Made by a program: the position numbers and the translations under genes | Source: Roseovarius sp. | GTDB taxonomy: Bacteria > Pseudomonadota > Alphaproteobacteria > Rhodobacterales > Rhodobacteraceae | DNA length: 58,863 bases | Assembly: GCA_021775255.1 (NCBI GenBank) | Contig: JAJFIA010000025.1 | Location: 1 to 58,863 of the forward strand | Direction: 5' to 3' | In this document: positions 17,809 to 24,952 of the stretch, in pieces | Layout: each line of letters starts with the position of its first letter | How positions within the stretch are numbered: position 1 is the stretch's first letter | Notes under the pieces: model-generated | The model's database searches: none | What the model was told of the DNA's origin: nothing | What the model saw: only the letters and a program-made list of their open reading frames with translations

Positions 17809-18624
17809 ATGTGTAACTGTCCCAATCATAATGATCCAAAAATTAACCGCCGCCAGGCCCTTTTGGGCACTGCTGCCGTCGGCGTTGCCACAGCAGCCAG
17901 CCTGACAGGCAGCCAGGCCAGCGCACAGGAAGCTGACCCTTACGCGCCTCCGGCCAAACCGGCCCTGCCGCCCAGCGACATGCAACTTGACCCCAAGCGC
18001 GCGGCCCTTGTTGTCACCGATCCGCAAAATGATTTTCTCAGCCCCGATGGTGTCACCTGGGGGGTGGTCGGCGCCTCGGTCACCCGCAACAACACGGTTG
18101 CCAATATCGACAGCCTGTTCCAAGCGGCCAAAGCGGCCGATATCACCGTTGCTGTCTCACCGCATTATTACTACCCCACGGACAAGGGCTGGAAATTCGA
18201 AGGTGCGCTGGAAAAACTGATGCACAAGATCGGCATGTTCGATCGCAAGGACGCGCTGAGCCTTGATGGTTTTGAAGGGTCGGGCGCGGATTTTCTGGAG
18301 CAGTACAAGAAATATATCAACGACGGCAAAACCATCGTGACATCGCCGCACAAGCTCTATGGCCCCGAGCATAACGATCTGGCCCTGCAACTGCGCAAGA
18401 ACGGCGTTGATCAGATCATTCTGGCGGGCATGTCTGCCAACCTCTGTACCGAAAGCCACATGCGTGAATTGCTGGAGCAGGGTTTCGAGGTGGCCGTGGT
18501 TTCCGATGGCACCGCCGCCGCGATGCTGCCCGAGGGCGATGGTTATCTCGCCGCTCTGACCAATTTCCGCTATATGGCCAATGCGGTCTGGACCACCGAT
18601 GAAGTGGTAAAAATGCTCGCCTGA
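17809..18624 (+). CDS. Tat-exported isochorismatase-family cysteine hydrolase
   Basis: The 271-residue protein has a twin-arginine signal (NRRQALLG at 13-20, hydrophobic stretch 21-36, probable cleavage after residue 39). The mature domain is an isochorismatase-like hydrolase. The catalytic triad is visible: D71 in VVTDPQNDF, K182 in SPHKLYGP and C213 in ANLCTESH. Such enzymes hydrolyse amides or esters of small molecules; the substrate is unknown. The n-region contains an unusual MCNCPNH motif before the arginines. AGAGG lies 8 bases before the ATG. Export of this normally cytoplasmic family is unusual. Confidence 0.88.
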   Translation: MCNCPNHNDPKINRRQALLGTAAVGVATAASLTGSQASAQEADPYAPPAKPALPPSDMQLDPKRAALVVTDPQNDFLSPDGVTWGVVGASVTRNNTVANIDSLFQAAKAADITVAVSPHYYYPTDKGWKFEGALEKLMHKIGMFDRKDALSLDGFEGSGADFLEQYKKYINDGKTIVTSPHKLYGPEHNDLALQLRKNGVDQIILAGMSANLCTESHMRELLEQGFEVAVVSDGTAAAMLPEGDGYLAALTNFRYMANAVWTTDEVVKMLA

Positions 18625-18705
18625 CCCGGATTTAGGCATTTCCATTCCGGCCCCTGCTTTGTATTCATAGCCCTGAAGGCGATATGAAGGGCAGGGGCCA
18701 GTTTC

Positions 18706-19584
18706 ATGAATACACCCAAAATCGGCGTTATCGGCGGATCGGGCATTTATGACATCGAGGGGCTTGAAGGCGCTGAATGGGTTGAGGTTGAAAGCCCCTT
18801 TGGTGCCCCCTCCGATGCCATTCTCACCGGCAGGCTGAACGGCGTTGAAATGGCGTTTTTGCCGCGTCACGGGCGCGGCCATGTGCATACGCCTTCTTCG
18901 GTGCCCTACCGTGCCAATATGGATGCCCTCAAACGCCTAGGCGTCACCGATGTAGTCAGCCTCAGCGCCTGCGGCTCGTTCCGCGAGGAAATGGCCCCGG
19001 GTGATTTTGTCATCATAGATCAGTTCATCGACCGCACCTCCGCTCGCGAGAAATCCTTCTTCGGCCCCGGCTGCGTTGGCCATGTGAGCATGGCCCATCC
19101 CACCTGCGCCCGGCTTGGCGATGCCTGCGAAGCAGCCGCAAATGCGGTTGGCGTCACCGTACATCAGGGCGGCACCTATCTGGCGATGGAAGGCCCGCAG
19201 TTTTCCACCCTGGCGGAATCAAGATTGTACCGCGAGGCATGGGGCTGTGACGTGATCGGCATGACCAACATGCCCGAGGCCAAACTCGCCCGCGAGGCCG
19301 AGCTGTGTTATGCCTCGGTCGCGATGATCACCGATTACGATAGCTGGCACCCCGATCACGGCGAGGTGGATGTGACCAGAATACTCGCCACCCTGAGGGG
19401 CAATGCGGATCACGCCCGCACCATGGTCAGCCGCCTGCCTGCCCTTCTCGACGCGACCCGCGCCCCCTGCCCCCACGGCTGCGACCGCGCGCTGCAATTT
19501 GCCATCCTCACCGCCCCCGAAGCCCGCGACCCGGCCCTTGTGGCCAAACTTGATGCGGTGGCGGGGCGGGTTTTGACAATTTGA
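18706..19584 (+). CDS. mtnP: S-methyl-5'-thioadenosine phosphorylase
   Basis: The enzyme splits methylthioadenosine, the by-product of polyamine synthesis, into adenine and methylthioribose 1-phosphate. The 292 residues match family length. N-terminal IGVIGGSGIYDI, the phosphate-site LPRHGRGH, and the base-site GMTNMPEAKLAREAELCYA are complete. apt, which recycles the released adenine, lies 1.8 kb downstream on the same strand, so the two act in one salvage route. Confidence 0.95.
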   Translation: MNTPKIGVIGGSGIYDIEGLEGAEWVEVESPFGAPSDAILTGRLNGVEMAFLPRHGRGHVHTPSSVPYRANMDALKRLGVTDVVSLSACGSFREEMAPGDFVIIDQFIDRTSAREKSFFGPGCVGHVSMAHPTCARLGDACEAAANAVGVTVHQGGTYLAMEGPQFSTLAESRLYREAWGCDVIGMTNMPEAKLAREAELCYASVAMITDYDSWHPDHGEVDVTRILATLRGNADHARTMVSRLPALLDATRAPCPHGCDRALQFAILTAPEARDPALVAKLDAVAGRVLTI

Positions 19585-19596
19585 TAGGTGAGATTT

Positions 19597-19971
19597 ATGT
19601 ATTTATACAAGCTTTGGGATTCAGAGATTACAAGAAGCCCTGATGAATGGTTGATCACTTACCCTCCCACTCGTCGGGGGGTAACTAGCCCAAATGCTGG
19701 AGATGTTGCCTTCATTTGGACTCACGAAGCCGGTCTAATCGCAGAATGCATGATAACAGGTTATCCTGAGGATGACCCTTCATTAACCTCCGCAGTTCCA
19801 ATTGCTACATATTTCCTAAACATACTTGGGCCTGATTGGCTATCTGCCGCCGACCGCGAGAAAACCACTATTCGCTCAAAATTGCATTGCGCGCGCCATT
19901 CAAATATTTGGTCATTGACGACTGAGGAAATTATTGAATTGGACAATTCTCGTCGCTTATTATCTTCTTAG
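19597..19971 (+). CDS. Protein of unknown function, possibly EVE/PUA-like
   Basis: The 124-residue soluble protein starts at an ATG preceded by AGGTGA. A GTG three codons earlier is possible. The GDVAFIW...GLIAECMITG pattern resembles the beta-barrel core of EVE/PUA-like domains that bind modified nucleotides or RNA, but the match is weak. The gene is markedly more AT-rich than mtnP just before it, which suggests acquisition. A hairpin-plus-T-run terminator follows at 20025-20055. Confidence 0.6.
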   Translation: MYLYKLWDSEITRSPDEWLITYPPTRRGVTSPNAGDVAFIWTHEAGLIAECMITGYPEDDPSLTSAVPIATYFLNILGPDWLSAADREKTTIRSKLHCARHSNIWSLTTEEIIELDNSRRLLSS

Positions 19972-20009
19972 GACAGGTAAGTAACCTGTGAACAATCCCA
20001 ACTTTGACA

Positions 20010-20160
20010 TTTTGCAAAAATGTCAGCCCCCGCCCGCCCCATGGCGGGGGCTTTTGAAACAGTGCATCACATTGAAAGTGTGGATAATTTTGCAATGCCC
20101 TACAATGCTTAACCCTCATCTCACGCCCCCACCCGGGCGGGGACTGACATTTTTGCAAAA
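20010..20160. repeat. Inverted-repeat element with 26-base ends
   Basis: Ends at 20010-20035 and 20135-20160 are inverted copies with one mismatch in 26. Each end carries the near-palindrome GACATTTTTGCAAAATGTC-like core and a C-rich/G-rich tail. Between them are about 100 AT-rich non-coding bases. The design resembles a small non-autonomous insertion (MITE-like). The GACATTTTTGCAA word recurs at 36361-36373 between kpsC and ribD. Confidence 0.65.
20025..20055 (+). terminator. Rho-independent terminator
   Basis: The stem AGCCCCCGCC (20025-20034) pairs with GGCGGGGGCT (20043-20052) around an 8-base loop and is followed by T's. It ends the transcript of the 19597 gene. It lies within the left arm of the inverted-repeat element. 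Confidence 0.7.
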
Positions 20161-20228
20161 ATCTCTACTTAATCAGAGGTTCCTTAAGTATCATATTTTA
20201 ACTGCCAAACTCTTCAGAAGGAAATTAA

Positions 20229-20858
20229 ATGCCCCTTGATCTCTGGCTCACCTTCGTCGCCGCCTCCACCGTCCTTCTCATGATCCCCGGCCCCACGATA
20301 TTGCTGGTGTTGTCCTATGCCCTATCCCAAGGCCGCCGGGTGGCGCTGGCCAGTGCCGCAGGCGTGGCCCTGGGCGATCTGATTGCCATGAGCGCGTCGC
20401 TTCTGGGCCTTGGCGCGCTTGTGCTGACCTCGGCCATCCTCTTCACCACCCTGAAATGGGTGGGGGCGGCCTATCTCATCTGGCTCGGCATCAAATTGCT
20501 GCGCTCGGCCCCCACGGCAGGGCTCAGCATGGTGGACGCCCCCGAGGGGATGCGCCCCCGAACGGTCTTTGGTCACATGGCTTTGGTCACGGCGCTCAAC
20601 CCGAAATCCATCGCATTCTTCATCGCTTTTGTCCCGCAATTCATTACCCTCAACGCGCCGCTCCTGCCGCAATTCACCATATTGATCAGCACATTTGTCG
20701 GCCTTGGTGCCCTCAATGCCCTCGCCTATGCCCTGCTGGCCAGCCGCCTGCGCGCCACCATAAAACGCCCGCGTGTGGTGCAATGGATCACCCGCAGCGG
20801 CGGCATGGTCCTGATCGGCATGGGGCTTTTGACCGCCACCATGCGCCGGGCTGCATGA
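20229..20858 (+). CDS. LysE family translocator
   Basis: The 209-residue inner-membrane exporter belongs to the LysE/RhtB amino-acid efflux family. The N-terminal PGPTILLVLSYALSQGRR and later GAAYLIWLGIKLLRS are diagnostic. About six membrane segments are visible. AAGGA lies 8 bases before the ATG. The substrate (amino acid or homoserine lactone) cannot be assigned. Confidence 0.9.
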   Translation: MPLDLWLTFVAASTVLLMIPGPTILLVLSYALSQGRRVALASAAGVALGDLIAMSASLLGLGALVLTSAILFTTLKWVGAAYLIWLGIKLLRSAPTAGLSMVDAPEGMRPRTVFGHMALVTALNPKSIAFFIAFVPQFITLNAPLLPQFTILISTFVGLGALNALAYALLASRLRATIKRPRVVQWITRSGGMVLIGMGLLTATMRRAA

Positions 20859-20953
20859 TCCCAAACCACACATCTGGTAACATCTGTCCACGACCGCGCG
20901 AGCAGGCCTCGCATCGCTGGACAGGCCCCGCGCAAACGTGATGATATGCCACC

Positions 20954-21334
20954 ATGCTCAACATGCTTGAAAAAATGTCCGACAAAGATCTGCGTGCCCG
21001 CATCGGAGCCCGCATCGAGACCCTCACAGAAGAGGCGTTTCAGCTTATCCGCTGGGCATTCATCGTGGGCTTTGCCCGCTACCTCTCGGATTCATTTCCC
21101 CAGCGGATATTCGATCTGCTCTACTGGGGGCTGGCAAGCCTGCTTTTTGCCTATCTGGTGTCGCGGTTTTTGCTGCGCCCCGAGCTACGGGTAATGCCCA
21201 ACCCCGGCAAGCGCTGGCAGCGGATACTGCAATCCATTTTCAATCTGATGATCTGCATTTTGGCCTTTGCTCTGGCGCTTTGGGGGATCGGGCAGCTAAC
21301 AGGCGCAATTTCCCAATACCGCGCGTCGTTTTAG
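20954..21334 (+). CDS. Small membrane protein of unknown function
   Basis: The 126-residue product has a charged N-terminus (EKMSDKDLRARIG) and two clear hydrophobic stretches (about 56-76 and 95-117), with a weaker one at 33-45. No domain is recognised and no strong ribosome site is seen. ATG codons at 20963 and 20975 are alternative starts. It stands between lysE and apt on the same strand. Confidence 0.6.
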   Translation: MLNMLEKMSDKDLRARIGARIETLTEEAFQLIRWAFIVGFARYLSDSFPQRIFDLLYWGLASLLFAYLVSRFLLRPELRVMPNPGKRWQRILQSIFNLMICILAFALALWGIGQLTGAISQYRASF

Positions 21335-21420
21335 GGCATGACCCAACAACCCTGCCCCTTGCGCCCCGGCCAGTTATAAGAGAAACAATCCCCCGAACAT
21401 AATCAGCCCGGAGGCGGCCA

Positions 21421-21960
21421 ATGGCACCCGCAAAAACGGTCAAAGACTATATCCGCACCATTGTCGATTTTCCCCATGAGGGCATCCTGTTTCGCGATGT
21501 CACCACGCTGTTTTCCGATCCGCGCGGTTTTCGCATGGCGGTGGATCAGATGCTGCACCCCTATGCCGGGCAGCGGATTGACAAGGTGGTGGGCCTTGAG
21601 GCGCGCGGCTTCATCCTTGGCGGGGCGATTGCGCATCAGCTTACCCTTGGCTTTGTGCCGATCCGCAAAAAAGGCAAACTGCCCGGCGCGGTGATCTCGG
21701 AAGAATATCATCTGGAATATGGTGAAGCGGTGATGGAAATCCATGATGATGCCATCCAGCCCGGTGAAAAGGTGCTGATCGTTGATGATCTGCTGGCCAC
21801 CGGCGGCACCGCCGAGGCCGGGATCAAACTGGTCGAGCGTCTGGGCGGCGAGATTGTCGGCTGCGCCTTCATCATCGACCTGCCTGAGCTTGGCGGGCGC
21901 AAAAAACTCGAAAATCTCGGCATGGATGTGCATATTCTATGCGAATTCGAGGGCCTTTAA
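21421..21960 (+). CDS. apt: Adenine phosphoribosyltransferase
   Basis: The enzyme makes AMP from adenine and PRPP. The 179-residue protein starts with the short N-terminal helix then [18 protein letters not shown], the adenine-site [13 protein letters not shown], and the PRPP loop [19 protein letters not shown] lies before the ATG. With mtnP nearby it completes recovery of adenine from methylthioadenosine. Confidence 0.96.
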   Translation: MAPAKTVKDYIRTIVDFPHEGILFRDVTTLFSDPRGFRMAVDQMLHPYAGQRIDKVVGLEARGFILGGAIAHQLTLGFVPIRKKGKLPGAVISEEYHLEYGEAVMEIHDDAIQPGEKVLIVDDLLATGGTAEAGIKLVERLGGEIVGCAFIIDLPELGGRKKLENLGMDVHILCEFEGL

Positions 21961-22156
21961 AGGAATTCCTAACCTTCTTCGGCTAAACCACCCCTGTCGT
22001 TTGGGAACGACCCTGCTTGCAGCAATCAAATCTGGTTGCACACGCCTCACCCTTCCCCAAAGGGTGGGGCGTTATACATATCCAACCCTATTGCGCATCC
22101 CGACATGTCCCTGTGATTGCTTGACAGCCTCGGATAAAATATTAAGTTCTCCTGTA

Positions 22157-22171
22157 TTACATGGCGTGTAA
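22157..22171. promoter_or_regulatory. LysR-type dyad TTACA-N5-TGTAA
   Basis: A perfect 5-base dyad with a 5-base centre (TTACATGGCGTGTAA) lies 19 bases upstream of the LysR start codon. It fits the T-N11-A pattern of LysR-type operators, suggesting autoregulation. The same TTACATGGCGT word occurs inside the composite repeat at 31566-31682, so chance or shared ancestry is possible. Confidence 0.5.
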
Positions 22172-22189
22172 CTTAAGGCGTGTGAAAAA

Positions 22190-23071
22190 TTGGCCATCAA
22201 ATTAGAAATGCTGCGATGCTTCCACGCGGTGGCAAAACATGGCAGCCTTGCCGAAGCGGCGGAAACCCTTGGGCGCACACCCTCAGCCATCTCAATGATG
22301 CTGCGCCAGTTTGAGGATCACATCGGCGCGCCCCTGTTCGAAACCGCGCGCAAATCAAAGCTGACCCCGCTTGGCAGGCAAATTCAGGCGGAAACCGCCC
22401 GTGAGCTGAACCATTTTGACCGTACCATCGCCAGCATAGAAGGCCTGTCGCGGGCCGAAATGGGCCATATCCGCCTTGCCGTTACCCCATCGGTTGCACA
22501 AGCGGTCATGCCGCCGATATTGCAAGCCTATATCAAATCACACCCCGGCGTGCGGATCGAGATGCGCGATGCGGATTCAACCACCATCCGCGATGAGCTA
22601 CTGGCGGATCACGCCGACATCGGCATGGGAAGCCTGCCGCCCCTGCCCGGATTTGACCGCCACCTGATCTTTACTGACCGGTTTGGCGTTGTCTGCCCGA
22701 CCGGTCACCCGCTCGCACGCCACTGGTCGGCGCTGACATGGGACGATCTGAAAGGCATTGCCTTCATCGAAAACGGCCTTTGCGCGCATATCCGCAATGA
22801 AGAATTCCAACCGATCCTGAATGCCTCGCGCCTGATGGTGCCCAATACCGCCTCCATCCTCAGCCTTGTGCGGGCGGGCAGCGGCATTACCATCCTGCCC
22901 GAACTGGCAGTGCCCCCCGATTTCATTGATCTGGAATTTCTGCCGCTTGCCGATAAATCCGCCCGCCGCGAAGTGTGGATGCTGACACCACAAGCCCCGA
23001 TGCTGACCCCCGCCGCACAGGCCCTTGCCGAGGGTATCCGGCAGGCGGAAATTTCAGCCCGCCGAGGCTGA
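22190..23071 (+). CDS. LysR family transcriptional regulator
   Basis: The 293-residue protein has the LysR winged helix at the N-terminus (KLEMLRCFHAVAKHGSLAEAAETLG, then SAISMMLRQFEDHIGAPLF). The substrate-binding domain follows at about 90-290. The start is a TTG at 22190, giving MAIKLEML; the ATG at 22208 is an alternative that would trim the first helix. It is the first gene of a same-strand cluster with an internally deleted aldehyde dehydrogenase, an M19 protein, a 567-aa unknown and DUF3726. It is the likely regulator of that cluster. Confidence 0.9.
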   Translation: MAIKLEMLRCFHAVAKHGSLAEAAETLGRTPSAISMMLRQFEDHIGAPLFETARKSKLTPLGRQIQAETARELNHFDRTIASIEGLSRAEMGHIRLAVTPSVAQAVMPPILQAYIKSHPGVRIEMRDADSTTIRDELLADHADIGMGSLPPLPGFDRHLIFTDRFGVVCPTGHPLARHWSALTWDDLKGIAFIENGLCAHIRNEEFQPILNASRLMVPNTASILSLVRAGSGITILPELAVPPDFIDLEFLPLADKSARREVWMLTPQAPMLTPAAQALAEGIRQAEISARRG

Positions 23072-23172
23072 TTTCAATTCCCCTGAACTAAATTCAATTA
23101 CTTTGCGTTTGATTGAATCTTTGAAGAATGCTCAGATAGACCGGATATTTTCTGACATCAAGGTTATCGGGC

Positions 23173-23958
23173 ATGAGCATCCACACTCAAAACTACATCG
23201 CCGGTGAATGGTGCGCGGGCGCGTCAACCATCGAAAACCGTAATCCATCGGATACCAGTGATCTCATTGGCATGTTCGCACAGGCCAGCAGCGACCAGTT
23301 GGAAAACGCGCTTGATGCCGCCGCGAAGGCGCAAATCGAATGGGCCGGTTATGGCATGGAGCGCAAACAGGCGGTGCTGACGCGCATCGGCAATGAAATG
23401 ATCGCCCGCGCCGAGGAACTTGGCCATCTGCTCAGCCGGGAAGAGGGCAAACCCCTGGCCGAGGGCAAGGGCGAGGTGTTTCGCGCCGGGCAATTGAATG
23501 AAAACCTCGCCTATGTTGATCTGGGCAAATCCGAGGGCGCCGAGCTGGCCTGCGGCGGCACGCGCCTGGACCGCGAGACCGAGGGCTATTTCATGTCGCC
23601 CGGCGTGTTTCTGGGCACCAGCAATCAGATGCGTATCAACCGCGAAGAAATGTTTGCGCCGCTTACCGCCGTCATAAAAGTGGACAGCTATGAGGAGGCG
23701 CTGAGCACCGTCAACGACACCCATTTCAGCCTCACCTCCGGCATCGTCACCCAAAGCCTTGCCCGCGCCACGCATTTCCGGCGCAATGCCCGCACCGGTG
23801 TTGTTACCGTCAACCTGCCCACCGCCGACACCGATTATCATGTGCCCTTCGGGGGCCGCGGCGATAGTTCTTATGGGCCCCGCGAACAGGGCAAAACCGC
23901 GTCGGAATTCTATACCAGCGTGAAAACCGCCTATATCTCGGCAGGGGCACCGGCATGA
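23173..23958 (+). CDS. Aldehyde dehydrogenase with large in-frame internal deletion (probably inactive)
   Basis: The frame is open for 261 residues, against about 480 for the family. Residues 1-105 match the ALDH N-terminus (NYIAGEW, NPSDTSDLIG, LLSREEGKPLAEGKGEV). Residues 109-261 match the C-terminal third (EGAELACGG, INREEMFAPL, GVVTVNLPTA, VPFGGRG, EFYTSVKTAY). The roughly 220 residues between, with the NAD-binding fold, the general-base glutamate and the catalytic cysteine, are absent. The join falls at RAGQ-LNEN, where both flanks in relatives would carry Gly-Gln, so a deletion between short repeats is likely. The downstream M19 gene overlaps its stop by ATGA, so the frame may survive for translational coupling. 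It could equally be a young pseudogene. Confidence 0.8.
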   Translation: MSIHTQNYIAGEWCAGASTIENRNPSDTSDLIGMFAQASSDQLENALDAAAKAQIEWAGYGMERKQAVLTRIGNEMIARAEELGHLLSREEGKPLAEGKGEVFRAGQLNENLAYVDLGKSEGAELACGGTRLDRETEGYFMSPGVFLGTSNQMRINREEMFAPLTAVIKVDSYEEALSTVNDTHFSLTSGIVTQSLARATHFRRNARTGVVTVNLPTADTDYHVPFGGRGDSSYGPREQGKTASEFYTSVKTAYISAGAPA

Positions 23959-24935
23959 GCCATCTCGTCGACAATCTGCAATATGCAAACTGGTCGGAAA
24001 AGATATTCCGCCAGATGCGTGAGGGCGGCGTCGATGCGGTGCATGTGACGATCTCTTATCATGAAAATTTCCGCGAAACCGTGCTGAATTTTGAGCAGTG
24101 GAACCGCTGGTTCGAGCAATTCCCCAATCTCATTTTTCACGGTGAATGGGCCAGCGATGTGCGCTTGGCAAAGCAAACCGGTCGCACCGCGATCTTCTTT
24201 GGTTTTCAGAACCCCGCTCCCATTGAGGACGATATCGGGCTGGTCGGGATTGTCCACAAGCTTGGCGCGCGCTTCATGCAACTGAGCTATAACAACCAAT
24301 CCCTGCTCGCCACCGGCTGTTACGAGGCCGAGGATCCGGGCATTACCCGCATGGGCCGTCAGGTGATCAAGGAAATGAACCGGGTGGGCCTTGTGGTTGA
24401 TATGAGCCACTCGGCGGATCGCTCCACTATCGAGGCCGCAGATATATCCGAGCGGCCGATTGCGATCACCCATGCCAATCTGCATTCCTGGCAGCCCGCG
24501 CTCAGAAACAAGCGCGATGATGTGGTGCGCGCGGTCACACAAAATGGTGGGATGATGGGGTTTTCCATCTACCCGCATCATCTCAGGGATAAATCCGACT
24601 GCACCCTGCAAAGCTTTTGCGAGATGATCGCCATTGCCGCCGAGCGCTTTGGGCCTGAGCATTTTGGCATCGGTAGTGATCTCTGTCAGGATCAGCCCGA
24701 CAGCATCGTTGAATGGATGCGCGTTGGCCGCTGGTCGAAGGAAATTGATTACGGCGAAGGCTCGGCTTCCGCACCCGGTTTTCCGCCCCAACCCAACTGG
24801 TTCAAAGACAACCGCGATTTCGGCAATATTCGCGCGGGGCTTATAAAAACCGGCTTCAACAAGGCCGAGGCTGACGGGTTGATGGGCGATAACTGGCTGC
24901 GGTTTTACGAGGAAAACTTCACGCCAAAGCCTTGA
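23955..24935 (+). CDS. Peptidase M19 (membrane dipeptidase-like) protein
   Basis: The 326-residue protein aligns in order with the renal-dipeptidase/M19 family: an N-terminal strand, RFMQLSYNNQ, GQRVVKELN-like GRQVIKEMNRVGLVVDMSH, ITHANLHSW, GIGSDL and the C-terminal LMGDNWLRFYEE. Of the expected metal ligands, H152, H173 and the late D242 are present. The N-terminal HxD is replaced by VDNLQYANW, and the bridging glutamate position reads FGFQNPAP. It may therefore bind one metal or none, and may not be a dipeptidase. The start overlaps the preceding stop (ATGA). Confidence 0.8.
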   Translation: MSHLVDNLQYANWSEKIFRQMREGGVDAVHVTISYHENFRETVLNFEQWNRWFEQFPNLIFHGEWASDVRLAKQTGRTAIFFGFQNPAPIEDDIGLVGIVHKLGARFMQLSYNNQSLLATGCYEAEDPGITRMGRQVIKEMNRVGLVVDMSHSADRSTIEAADISERPIAITHANLHSWQPALRNKRDDVVRAVTQNGGMMGFSIYPHHLRDKSDCTLQSFCEMIAIAAERFGPEHFGIGSDLCQDQPDSIVEWMRVGRWSKEIDYGEGSASAPGFPPQPNWFKDNRDFGNIRAGLIKTGFNKAEADGLMGDNWLRFYEENFTPKP

Positions 24936-24952
24936 TAAAACTGGGGATAACA

